Positions 50,378 through 61,880 of a stretch of 64,000 bases of DNA are shown piece by piece. Origin of the DNA: Thuidium tamariscinum (taxonomy: Eukaryota > Streptophyta > Bryopsida > Hypnales > Thuidiaceae). Both the position numbers and the translations under genes were made by a program. A model generated the notes under the pieces. The model ran no database searches, had not been told where the DNA came from, and saw only the letters and a list, made by a program, of their open reading frames with translations. The stretch lies in contig OX344749.2 of the NCBI GenBank assembly GCA_947034885.2, forward strand, positions 36,227,682 to 36,291,681, in the 5' to 3' direction. Every line of letters starts with the position of its first letter. The stretch's first letter is position 1.

Positions 50378-51037
50378 GGGTTACATAGGGTTTAGGGTTT
50401 AGGGCTTGAACTTTTTGAAGCGTTTCAACAAGCATGCAGGAGTGTGCTATTGTTCAAGATCACTCATTAAACTTTACTGGAGAGATCACTTTGGGTGCTA
50501 GAGTCAAGTTTTTAGCACTTAAAGTAAAGGATGATCTCTTATGATATCAATCAAACACTAGGACCACTGTTGAAGCAACAGTAGACAATCTTGTTTTCCA
50601 TTCATAATGAGTGGCCAGAGACATTAGTAGCCAAATCATATTTATGCCCAACTTGCTAATTGGAAGAGATGAGTTGATGTTGGTATCAATATCTCCCTAA
50701 TCTTGTTAGTATTCTTTATTTCTTAATTGAGTATTTGGAACATTGGTGGGATCCAGGTCTATAAACTAGTGCTATATCAATTAGACTAAGCTTGAAGCTT
50801 TGTGCTTAATTTCAAAGCTTTGAATCCTAGTTTTTGCCTGTTGGACTTACATAGGCATAAATCTTCTTTGTTGGCAGGTGTAATTTTCTTCTGCACGCCC
50901 ATTTTGACCAGCAAGGAGACTTGGCATTGCTTTGTCATACAAAGATTCTCCAAGCAATGATTTACATCTACGCCAGTAAGGTGGAGCTCATATCTCTGTA
51001 TTGTGATGTTACCATTGTTTTTTGACAAGCACATTAC
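50378..51037. other. Convergent 3' ends of the carrier and Tubby genes
   Basis: This interval should hold the carrier's 3' untranslated region and the end of the minus-strand Tubby gene. A short telomere-like TAGGGTTTAGGGTTTAGGG lies at 50386-50404, just after the carrier stop; it is too short to be a telomere remnant. A minus-strand open frame (50786-51112) covers much of the rest and may hold the last Tubby codons. Confidence 0.45.
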
Positions 51038-54000
51038 TTGAATAGCAAAAGGTTGAACATGTTGAAACGAGTGGATGTGGAAATGTGGGAATAATACTCC
51101 TTCTGATGACAATCAATCTGCAAAACTGTAGAAATGCGGCACATATTGGTAGAGATTTCAACCAAAGGATCTACTATCATAGTTGGGCACTAGGATAATG
51201 GACCCCGTGATTTCCCTTCATACTTGGAAAGAGTAGTGTTCTGGCATTGAAACATGTGACTGTCAAAAGAGGCTGAGTTCTCACTGATTTTATAGTTCAG
51301 AGGACATTAACTTCAAACAATTATAGGTTAGTATACTAGATGGGGAATTGCTCACACAATCCCATCCGAATGCGCAAAGAAGATCATGTTGTTATAGGAT
51401 TTTTTTAGATATGGAAAAATAAGTGTAGAGTTATTACATGGGGAGGGTGTTTGGTTGTTGAGTCTATTCACATGCTATCTTTGGGTCCAAGCTCGAGAGG
51501 CAAATTGAAAATGCCTGTACAAGAGAATATTAATCCACTTCAATTATGTATATATACCTTGTCTTCTGATGTGTGCTATGTATTTGATTGGAAGTTTGTG
51601 ATATGTACTTGTAAGGCTGACATTGGGTGTTGATAGTCCATTGTGAAGAGATTTCTTCCAATCTGAAATTTCAAAAGCAGACAATAAAGCTATTAGTAGA
51701 ATGTCTTGGCATGAAGTCCAATTATGCTCTTATGTAAAATGCTTTGGCATCAAAATCAAAAGTACTCAATCAAGATAACCTAATTATCTACTTTTAGGTA
51801 GATCTAAGGCGATGGAATGAGTCTTAATCTTGAGGGGTTGTGAGAGTGAAGTCATAGGTTAAGTCTCCAAATTGATATTAAAATCTTATAATAATAGAGC
51901 ATGTCATATCCAAGAATCTCTTATAGCCTTAAGAGATTGCATTCCTCACCTTACCAAATTGAAGGATTATAGTCTCTTGGTTAGAGTCTGCAACCAACTG
52001 CACAAATGAAGAGTAGCAAGTGATATTCTTAAATTAGGAAAAAATATACATAAAGTAAAAGAATTACTACAATAATACATGGAAAGTAGAGGTCCTGAGA
52101 AGCATGAAACAACATTTGAATGAATTTTTCTTGGGTTTAGATGTTTAATGACAACTTCTTTTTGTGGAGGTGCCACCCAAGAATTGGATATGGAGAGCAT
52201 GATTATATCTCATAACTTTGTTCTTTAGGATTATGGACTAGATTATGTGAAAAGTAAAGCCTTAGTATGAAAAATAACACACTTTGCCATGGGAGTAGCA
52301 AGGGATGTTCTCATATTGAGGCTCTCTTTTGGAAATGAACATGCATCTCCTCATGCAATTGAAGACTTCCATTTGTCTTTAACCCTTAAAAGACCATTAG
52401 AAACCCTCTATATGACCTATATTTAATCTTATAACTTTCCAAATGTGGTTTAATATATGAACTATGATACATTTTTATTTACGTACTATCATGATTATTA
52501 ATTTATTTTGTATTGAAAAGTATTTGATCAATGCTAGCCTAATCAAATACCACCAAATTCACAACATACTATACAATTGCAAAGGGCCTATTGGTCCTTC
52601 TAAGGTTAAATGGGCTCCACTGAGGTATCCTTTAGTTTAGACTTTGATTCAACTTGATTAAATAGGATCCAACCATTGAGGTTTTATCCAAGAGTGTGAA
52701 AATATTGAGACTTGGAAATAACATCCTTGACCTTTCTTAGGACTCAACTTCTTATTTCTCATAACAAGGCTCTATTCTCATGTTCTCCATTCCAATTTGA
52801 TTGTCCAATAAATTCTATTCAATATACATAAATTGATCCATACCTGAAAGTTTTTTACTGAAGGTTTTGTCACACGGCCATTGAAATTGAGACAATAAGC
52901 CGCAAGCTGCCCATCCATAAAACCACACAAGTCAATATGAGCAAAAAATGGGAACTTGTACATCAATTCTTGACAAACTAGGATCTTGCTCTATTGTTTC
53001 AGAGTGACCCCAAATTGCCATGAGTTACATCTTTCCCTTAATTTAGAAGGTCACTTTCACCTCTTCCTTCTCAATTAAAAAAAAAAAAAAAACTTTTCAA
53101 AGTTTCTCAACTTTTTAGAATCAAAATCAAAAACTCTAGATTCAAATTTTTTAGAAATATAAAATCATGATTGTTTCAAAGTAAAAGATAAGCTTCAATA
53201 ATGGATTTTGGTGGAAACTTGCACAATGAAAGAAACTTCTTTTGAATAGATGAAACATTATTCAAATGGATCAAAGCTTAGAAATTACAAAATAAATAAA
53301 TTGGAGTACTGAAAACTAAGTTGACTAAAAATGAGTTCATTTTAACAACTATGTGTTGAAACCAGCCATGGAGTAGAGTACTTGTTTATTAAAACGGGGT
53401 TGTTTGTTGTGCATGATGATCATCTTATCGCGGTGTTGCCCGCATTTATAATCATCCAAAATAATTGGTCCACCATCAATAGTTGGTGGAAACACATGAG
53501 GCTTGCCATCTTCTTGCAAAGATGGAATGATGGCAGTCATTTGGCGAGGTCCTGCCATCCCAAGCACATTGATATGAAATTTGATTGCACCCATCTCTAT
53601 CCTGTTTTTGGTAGTTGGAAGCCGAGTAGTTCTACCATCAACACAACAATTGGATTTTATTAATGGTTCTTCATTTTCCAATGAGCCTATCTAAACATCA
53701 AGCATGTACAAATTAACCAAAATTTGGATTGATGCATTTTCAATTGTTGATCACTACGTATGTATAGATGAGACTTACCATGAATTGACTAATGTCATTG
53801 GGATTTAGTCCAATCTAAAGTGTCAATTGATTTGTACTTGAAAGTCTTCTATGATAAGTTCTACATTTTGAGTGCCAAAATGTAGTTTCTACATGAGATT
53901 TTACAAGATTACAAAAACTGTGGTAGAACCACATTTTGCAACACATGACAATTTTTTCAATAAAATTAACATTTCCTTTCAAAGTTCATGACATTCCTTA

Positions 54001-57000
54001 GGATGATGTTAAAAAACTTGTAAGATTTAGAATTAATATTCTACAAGTAGACTACTTCTCATATGGTTCATATAAACAAAGTGACTTGGTTGATAAGACA
54101 ATCACATATAAGATGATCTCTAAGAGAATACAATAAAACCAATGATCTCTAGGAACCAATGGTATGCTATTATCTTCCAACATGTCACCTTCACTAAATA
54201 AAAAAACTTGAGTGTTTGATTCTGTTACAGTAGTGAGGATTCAGTAGAGATCTTACTATATAATATTGCATTAGAAGCATATTGAGTTAACACATATAGT
54301 AAACTTACCCACAAACACCTACAACCGGAAGTGGACGAGCTCCTTTATCATAAAACCAATACTCAGAGCCAATAAAATTGGAACACAACTATAGAGCCAA
54401 ACATTTCCTACAATAAAATTTAAAGTGACCAATACTACAAATGGCTTAATGGTCAAGAATGTAATAAAAAATGCTAATATTTGAATAGAAATACATAATT
54501 TTCATATGACTCTTTCATGTAATCTTCATTATAGTCTTCAATGTATTTTTTAGTAAAGTCATTGGAAAAACTAGTGAAATAAAGCCACTTACCTTACCAA
54601 AATAATTTCCTGATTGTTTGGAAGTATCATGCTCGTCAAGAGAAATAATATAACTACTCTTGGTCTTCTTTCTTTTCTTTGAAGCAAGTAGAAAATGGTC
54701 TTCCTCTATGAGATACAACCTATAGCTGTTGTTTGCAAAATCCTAAAGTCAAAGCATTTTTTAAATTGGATATATGGCTAAAGTGACTAATTGGATTGAA
54801 TTCAAGATTTTAATAGATGACACATAGCAACATTGGATAGTGACTCACAAATTAGAAAGATACTCTTGAATTGAACAAGAATGGAACAGGCTTTTCAAAA
54901 ATGGTATGTGCTCATGCCAAGAAGATGTATTGTGAACACCTTATATCATGCAAATTGGTATTGATACTCATTATCTATTGATACCATAATATTCAAGAAT
55001 TTTAGGGTTTAGAATGTTTCTTATATTACAAATGTGTCCATTAAAGGTATTTGGAATTACCTTGGAATCATCCATTTGGCATGGACTTGGCGGCGAATAT
55101 AGCATTCAATGGGTCCAAAGTCCTTTGGGATAGGACGTGTAAGAAACACTCGAAGATCTGCAATCATACTTGCCACATTCCCAAACCGCAATTTATTATC
55201 ACACTGTGGTTCTGGACAATATATAGGAGTTAACCCTTGCTCTTGCAATTTCTTTTCCAAGTCCTGCACAAATAAATCAAGGATTTTTCTGCTTGCTTAT
55301 AATCTTGATGGTCGCTCATTTCAAGGACTCTTTGGCATTCAATTTATACTTGCATTGCAAATAAAGTTGCATGACCTATATGCTATACTATTTATTAATT
55401 TGTATATAATACACTACTTTGTAAGTTTAGTGTTGTTTCAAACACCAAGTTATATTGCATCTCTACACGAATAACATTGAGAGGACACCATTTAGCAACT
55501 TGACTAGAAACTTGTTCATTGCCTCACTATTTCCTCAAAAACTTCTCATTCCTTTCTTTCAAGGATTAGTGGTTCCAATGTTCAAACAAGCATACAAACT
55601 TAGAGGACTTCAAATAATAGATGACATTGAAAAGAATGAACATTGTAGCTTGAAAATAATGAAAGTTATAGTACTTACAATGGCATCTCCACAACTTGTG
55701 GTATTTGAAACACTTTGGTAAGAAGTAGGCGAGGAAGTAGGCCTTTGAAACCAATCCCTTCCTCTAATGGCTTTGCCTAAAAATCCACCTGACCAATTTC
55801 CTTTCTTACTAAAATCAACTCCACCCTGCTAAATGCCAATGCCTAAAGGTACTTTAATATGGGTGAATATCTAAAATAAATGAAAAAAAAAAGGTTTGTA
55901 TTCAATTTCTTAATCCATCATCTTTAGATGGACATTAATTATCCATTTGGTAGAATGTAGGGAAATCTATATGGAAACTTCTAAAATATAATAAAGCTAG
56001 TTTGAGATTACACAATAAGGAACTTCTCTAAATGCACTTTCAATATTGAGAATTCAAAATACATGCATATATCTAAAGTACATCTTCATAAAAGAAGTCC
56101 TTATATAGAAACTTTAAGAACATCCTAAACAAAGAACCTAGTGAACTTATTATATCATGTTATCATATGTCAAAATTTTAGTACATCACACTAAAATTAA
56201 ATCATTATTAGTGAAATGTTCATGTATTTGGTGATTTTTCAAATGCTTTCAAATTCATTGATGTAGCAAACATTTAATTTTTGTTTTCAAGTTCATACAT
56301 TATAGCCCATCAAATAGGTATTTAGGGATTAACAAAATTGAAGAAGTTTGAAATTCATACCACTTACATTATAAGTAAATTGATGGTCATAAGTGCATAC
56401 CTTAGAAGAATGTCTAGGTGTAAATTGTCCTCGTAAGCTATCCGCAAGTACTTCCTTCCGAGGAGTTCTTGGAGTCATAAGAGAAAATTTGGGAATTCTG
56501 GGTGTTCTTGGTGTTCTGGGAGTCAATGAAAATAATCTAGAAGTCATAGCAATCCTTGGAGTCCTTGGGGTCTGTGGCACAATTGTTGTGTTTCTGACCA
56601 TCACAACAACAAAGTCTATTAATAAATAAAAATGACCATTTTGATTGATCATTTTGTAAAAATTGAAAATTAGATGAGGCCAACTTTCTATCAATTGAAA
56701 AGAATCAATGAACAAGATTGAATATGTTTGTTGAAAAAAACATACAATTGGATGTAAGAAAAACTTTCCATTTGACTTATACAAATTTTTTGAAAAGAAA
56801 GCATGAAGACCAATTCTTCTACGGGCTAATAATGTCACTAGTAACATAGAGCAATTTTATTGAAGCACCTTCTAGTGCATGATGGAGTTGGTGGGTGCAC
56901 ACTTTTGGAAGTAGTAGTAAGGGGACCAGGAATGAAGAAGTCATTACTTGCGACCAAACCTGTACAAGAGAACCAATTTTTAGTTTGTAATGCAAAGATG

Positions 57001-57883
57001 TTAAAAATTAACAAAGCAATTTAAATGTAATTTCACAAAACTAATTTAAAGCAAAACCAAAGAGAATCATTCTTTGACCAACAAGTTTTTCTAGAATACA
57101 AACTTTGCAACAATTTTTGTACCAACTAGCCTTTTTCCTAAGTAATATTTAGTAGTTCACTAAGTGGGGTTTCTTTATATTGAAGCTAACTAATTATTTG
57201 ATCAATACAATGTCTTTACTCATTTTGCTGATATACAATGTAATATTTCAATATCGTGAAGTTAATTCTCAAAATTTTTAATCAAGAATCTTTAGTCTTC
57301 TTGTGGTTATGTAAGATTCATTTTCTTCTCAATGTGATCTAAGATGTTCTAACTACAATTGAAATTGAAAAATGATTTGACAACAAGTGCAATTTGATAC
57401 CTGATAAGGAGCAAGTTCTTTTTTTTTTAGGGATGGCTAGTCTTGGAACATGTAATTCATTTCGTCCTGTCAACTGTTTGCATTCCCTTTGGTAAGAACA
57501 AAAAACAAAATGCTTGTAAAATGAACCAAAGGAGATATACATAGGGAGACCTCTCCATGAATCAAGGGATAAATGTTTTTTTATGATGTTCATTCTTTTA
57601 AAAGAAGTCCAAGTTCACTAAAAATCCTACTTCATTATACATTCTATTAAAGGTGCTATAAATAATTGTTCTATATGCCTTGCAATTCACCAAAACATAT
57701 GCAAGCCCAACTAATACAAACCTTAGAATTCTTTAGGGCACTTGCATTAGGTTGTCTTGAATAGAGAAGGGGTTGGTGGTCCTCATCATTTGCTTTAAGT
57801 TCACCTTCTTGCCTCGGCAATTGAATTTCAGGCTTGGGAAGTTGCAATCTCACAGAATTCCGATCAAACCTTCGATTCTCCAT
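51038..57883 (-). CDS. Tubby-like protein without F-box, TPR-repeat N-terminus
   Basis: Exons joined on the minus strand, high to low: 57883-57722, 57473-57401, 56959-56869, 56593-56401, 55825-55679, 55263-55061, 54725-54593, 54388-54309, 53788-53779, 53690-53382, 52906-52844, 51997-51955 and, tentatively, 51102-51038. Phases agree at every junction. The ATG at 57883 follows an in-frame TAG. Residues about 1-260 are basic and disordered, with T-P-R triplets from 117 to about 170. The Tubby domain starts near 263: LTRPIPKDFGPIECYIRR, FLLASKKRKKTKSSYIIS (301-318), NFIGSEYWFYD, INVLGMAGPRQMTAIIP, LNFNGRVTKPSVKNFQ and IILQFG all match family landmarks. Tubby domains bind PI(4,5)P2 at membranes. 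Most plant Tubby proteins carry an N-terminal F-box; I see none here. At least about 502 residues. The last exon is uncertain: VQPFAI resembles the family's LQAFAI end, but the junction drops the usual FGKV. Confidence 0.85.
53779..53788 (-). other. Probable 10-nt microexon of the Tubby-like gene
   Basis: Exon 54388-54309 ends in phase 2 at the strong donor GG|GTAAGT. Joining it directly to 53690 gives an immediate stop. Using acceptor ..CATTAG at 53790-53789 and donor ATG|GTAAGT at 53778 inserts ten bases (G-Q-F-M across the junctions) and restores the frame. An alternative is a 36-nt exon (53814-53779, starting IGLNPN) combined with a weaker upstream donor GGT|GTTTGT at 54316. Both solutions are in frame. 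Confidence 0.55.
56401..56593 (-). repeat. TPR-triplet repeats in the Tubby-like N-terminus
   Basis: Exon 4 encodes QTPRTPRI, LTPRTPRTPRIP, MTPRTPRK and FTPRHS within 58 residues, eight T-P-R triplets. In DNA the unit is an ACTCCAAGG-like 9-mer. T-P-x-[RK] is the minimal consensus of proline-directed kinases and several triplets fit it. Basic Pro-rich stretches like this occur in microtubule-binding proteins, so either role is possible; both are inference. Confidence 0.8.
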
Positions 57884-59382
57884 AGCCTAACAAATTTCAA
57901 GTGTTTGTACTACAGCGACAAAATTGTATAACAAGACCTATATAAGAATACCTAGGTTAGAAGCAAGAATCACGAATTCAAATAGGAGATTGATAGCTAA
58001 TCATAATTTTTGATACAACTTTTAGGCCAAGTAGTTAGGCACATTTGACCACATTCTGACATCACGTCATTGCATTGTGCCACTTGACAATGAAATAATT
58101 GAAATAAACCACAAAAACCTAATTAAAGATAAGGAGAAATAATGGAATAGACATCAATTAATGTTCCGGAGTACCATAACATTAGCATAAGGCAAAAAGG
58201 GGTACAAATATTACACCATGAGGTGTATCCAAGAACAAATGTTGGATTAAAAAAGAGGGTATCCAAAAACCAACTTGAATTTGTTCAATTGAGATCAACT
58301 CTCAAATACAATGTGCCGCATCACCATTCAAAAAATGGATAACAAAATACCAAATGCTTAAGAGAAACTTCAACTAGCATCAGATCTAGGCCCTACAATA
58401 CACTCAAAAATTGTTGAATGCAAGTGAAGAAACATCAAGAAAATAAAACCTAAGCAATAAACATATCAATCTGAGACCAAAAAATAGCAAAAAATGAAGA
58501 AAAGAGTCTTACTATCCATTTTAATTCACATATTTCCAAAATACAAGGGAAAATTTCCATGTACATTGAATCGGCCAAACCTTCCAAGCCTTGCACAAAA
58601 GGAAAAAAAATTCAAATTCTACATGGAAGAGTGTGATCATGGTTGCAAGAGGAGAGTTGGAATTGTTGATTGACAAAATTTAGGGAAGACTTGTAATACT
58701 AGGGAAGCAAGTTTTTGACTTTTGGAAACCTATTCTTCACATTGCACTTGAACTTTTTGGTTGCTTTGTTTGACAACAAAACAAAGCTTTTCTTAAAATG
58801 TAGTTTCTCCCTACTCACTTCAAAATGAAAGCATCATGAAACTTGTCAAAGGTAGTTTCAACAATGAAAACTGAAAAATTCATTTCCAAGACAACATAGA
58901 AGTTTGCTCTTTAGTAGTGCCTCATTCTCTCCAAATCAGGGCTTTTTTCATATTTGAAGAAGTGCCATAGTGGTGATATTAAATGTTACAATGGTGCTCC
59001 AAATTGCAACATTCATCCACTTATTGGATGTATAGTATGGTTTTCATCCATAATCAGGCAATTTCATTTAATATTTATTTAGTTTTAAAGTTGTCGGGCA
59101 ATTTCATCCAAGTTTTTTTGGCATTTTCTGTAGTGTTTTCTAGCCAGGTTATTTTTTCTGTTGCAATCTGGCACTCGAAAGCCAGAAAAAAATTCCCTGC
59201 TTCAAATCAGTCTAAGCTTACTGCAGCAGTCCTCGTTAGCAAAGACAACCCCAAGAAATTGGATAGAAATAATTACAATTGCATCTACATTACGGTAGTG
59301 ATCTACAGGCAAAAAGCAAAATGTGATGAAATGTGATAGGATGATACGAGAGCTTCTTGTGAAGGTTAGTTACTTAGGGTTG
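57884..59382. other. Upstream of the Tubby-like gene; intergenic
   Basis: Presumably holds the Tubby promoter on the minus strand; no clear TATA box was identified. From about 58935 the first copy of a direct repeat family begins (see 58935-60350). Confidence 0.45.
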
Positions 59383-60350
59383 TTTCACACTATGGCCGTC
59401 CAAGTCAAGTCGAGAGGCCATCAATTCCACCAATTACATTTGAGAAACCATGATTTTCACCAATCAGATTTGAGAAAACCATGGCCTCTCGACTTGGACG
59501 GCCATAGTGTGAAACACCCCTTCTAAAGGTGTGTGAAAGAAGACTAAACTTGGCAGGCTTTTCTAGAACCAACCTCCCCACAAGGGTTGCAAATCAGTTA
59601 GTTTGGTTTTTCATTTTTTATGAAGTGCCAAACTAGTGATATGAAATGTTATAGTGGTGCTCCAAATTTCATCATGTATCTAGGTATTGGATAGAAAATA
59701 TCATATTATTTAACACATATCACATATTTATAATTTCATTTCCATTCATTATCTGACGATTTCATTGGGTTTCTTTTTAATTTGAATTTTTTTGAAGATT
59801 TCATCCAAAATTTTACTACTTATTTTCTATGGGCTTGGTGCAAGGCTCGTTTTTTTGGTGCAATTTGACGACAAATCTCTCCCCCCCCAAGAAAAAAACC
59901 AAAAAAAAAAAAACTAAAACTGTTGCAAACTTGCAATCAACCACCAAACCATTGTAGACTAGAAAATTTGATATCTTGACATGGGAAAGCAATTTCAAGA
60001 ACACAATTGTAATGGCAAACTTGAAGGGAATGTATGACATCAGTTGGACCCTTTAGGTTTTCTTTTTTCATTTTTTATGACATGTCAAAGTGGTGGTCTT
60101 AAATGTTATAGTGGTGCTCCAAATTTCAATATTCATTTACATATTGGATAGAAAATATCAAATTAGCACATATTACATATTTACAATTCTATTTTCACTC
60201 ACAATCTAGTTATTTCATCCAAGATTTCTTTATTATTTGAAGTTTTTTGGTAATTTCATCCATGATTTTATGGTTTATGTTTCAAGGGCTTGGTGCAAGG
60301 CCCATTACTTTGGTGCAAATTGACAACAAATAGCTGGAAAAAACAAGACT
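58935..60350 (+). repeat. Three direct copies of an about 260-bp segment
   Basis: Copies near 58935-59185, 59615-59880 and 60075-60350 share ATGTTATAGTGGTGCTCCAAAT, a TATTGGATAGAAAATAT-like block, ATTTCATCCAAG, and in the last two GGGCTTGGTGCAAGGC and TTGGTGCAAnTTGACnACAAAT. The foldback element at 59383 lies between the first and second copies. Non-coding. A local duplication series or decayed element ends. Confidence 0.7.
59383..59514. mobile_element. Foldback MITE, copy 2
   Basis: Nearly identical to 24531-24657: TTTCACACTATGGCC pairs with GGCCATAGTGTGAAA, with the same duplicated CACCAATYAGATTTGAGAAA loop. One arm carries an extra AAGTC duplication (CCAAGTCAAGTCGAG). Outside, GGGTTG and CACCCC extend the pairing. 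Confidence 0.85.
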
Positions 60351-61628
60351 AGGACCTATTAGATGTCATATAAAACAAAAGATGAATTTTTGTTAGATAA
60401 ATGGTATGGTTGAAGTTTGGAATGACCTTCCATTGTTAACAACCAGTTGTTGACTTTTCAATGCTAACATAGCATTGTCCTATTGGCAACCCATATAATT
60501 CTTTCCTTTCAACTTGGTTCCTACAACCTTGGATCATGAAGATCAGATATAGTGATTGAAAAATGTACAATATGTTATATGCAACAACCTATTCACTTCT
60601 AGTGCAACTCATCAATTATCTAATATGTAACCCTCTTGTACCAACTTAATAAAAAAATGTCAAAATTTGGAAAATAATCTAAGGCTCTCTCTAAAAGTAA
60701 ATTGAATTAAATTGTCATTCTAAACTTTAGCTTTACACCTTCCAATGACCCTATGTCATGTGGCAAAAGAAGTCACAAGGAGGGTCATATAACATAAAAT
60801 TATGCCTACTAACTATTGGCTATGCACTTCTAACAAATTTGGTGCTCTAGTGCTAATTTTTTTTCAATGGTTTAAGAATGTACAGTAAAAAATTTGAACA
60901 TTTTGAAATAGAAAATTCCAAATTGTAAAATCATCTCCAAATAAGTCTTGAATTAATTCCCTTATTTGTTGTTTGTTAGTTTTACCAAAATTATGTTTTA
61001 AAACCAAGTCTTAGGAAGCACCTTCCTAATAAATGCAAATTTCAATCATTAGTTGAAACTATTGTCATTCATTGAGAATCGCTTGTGAAGGATTCTTTAA
61101 TGTCTTTTATTAGCCTTACTTGCCTAACTTTTTTCTTTATCTTCATCTTTGATGGCAATGAAGATAGTAATGGTTTTTATCAAAGATGAATTCTTTTAAG
61201 GTAGAATCACCTATAACCAATCATTTAAGATATTCTAGACATGATTTGGTATAGTGTAAGGCAAAGCAAATATTTTTAGAGGTGCAATGATAAAAATGAT
61301 GGGGATTGCAAAAACTTTGGTAACTTTATCGCATGAATTGAAACAACTGTGAAATTCAAAAGGCAAAAGGTGCATTGGACCCATTGCCAATTTGTGGACT
61401 CTCCTAATTCCAATCATGCAAAAAAGCTATTTTTTCACTCACTCTTTCCTACTTTCTTGCACACTACTTTGGAACATGTACTATGAACTTTTAGTCTTAA
61501 CTTTGAAAAGGATAAAAAACACAAAACCATTCTAGCCTTGGCTGGAAATACGACCATCAACAACTTGGTTATGGGGTGTTGATTGCTTATAGGTGGTCCT
61601 ACCTTATAGTAATGGAAACTGCACCAAG
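60351..61628. other. Intergenic with an inverted dispersed repeat
   Basis: AT-rich. About 60420-60545 is the inverted partner of the repeat at 31415-31535. No gene recognised; the frame 61235-61417 (minus) shows no domain. Confidence 0.5.
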
Positions 61629-61880
61629 ATCTATACCTTATGACAAGTTGTTTGTTTGTTTGTTTGGATGGTTAAGATCTCCAAAACCATATGTCCCCAT
61701 GATGCATGCTTAATACTATGAAAAAACTCTTAGCGAGAAGGGGTGTACAAGCTTCATTTCCTAGCATTCTAACCTATGGCGAGGAAATTTTGAATTTTTG
61801 AGTTATTTTTGGTTCTAAGAAATTTGAAAATTACTTTCATTTTGATTTTGACTATGGCAATGGTACATGGCACACTAGTA
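61629..61880 (-). repeat. Third copy of the 6.3-kb repeat family, inverted
   Basis: In reverse complement it reads CTAGTGTGCCATGTACCATT, then GTCAAAATCAAAATGAAAG, a TTAGAATGCTAGGAAATG-like block, TTTTGGAGATCTT, AAACAAACAAACAAAC and AAGGTATAGAT, the same order as the tandem copies at 6283-6812. Confidence 0.7.

Noticed and set aside
50386..50404. Interstitial telomere
   Set aside because: Only about two and a half TTTAGGG units; short telo-box-like strings are common in plant untranslated regions.
50786..51112. 108-codon minus-strand frame as an independent gene
   Set aside because: No family match beyond a short VQPFAI segment that fits the Tubby end; treated as a possible last exon plus flanking sequence.
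54309..54388. Tubby-like gene as a pseudogene because the exons seem out of phase
   Set aside because: A microexon with good splice sites restores the frame, and all other junctions agree in phase.
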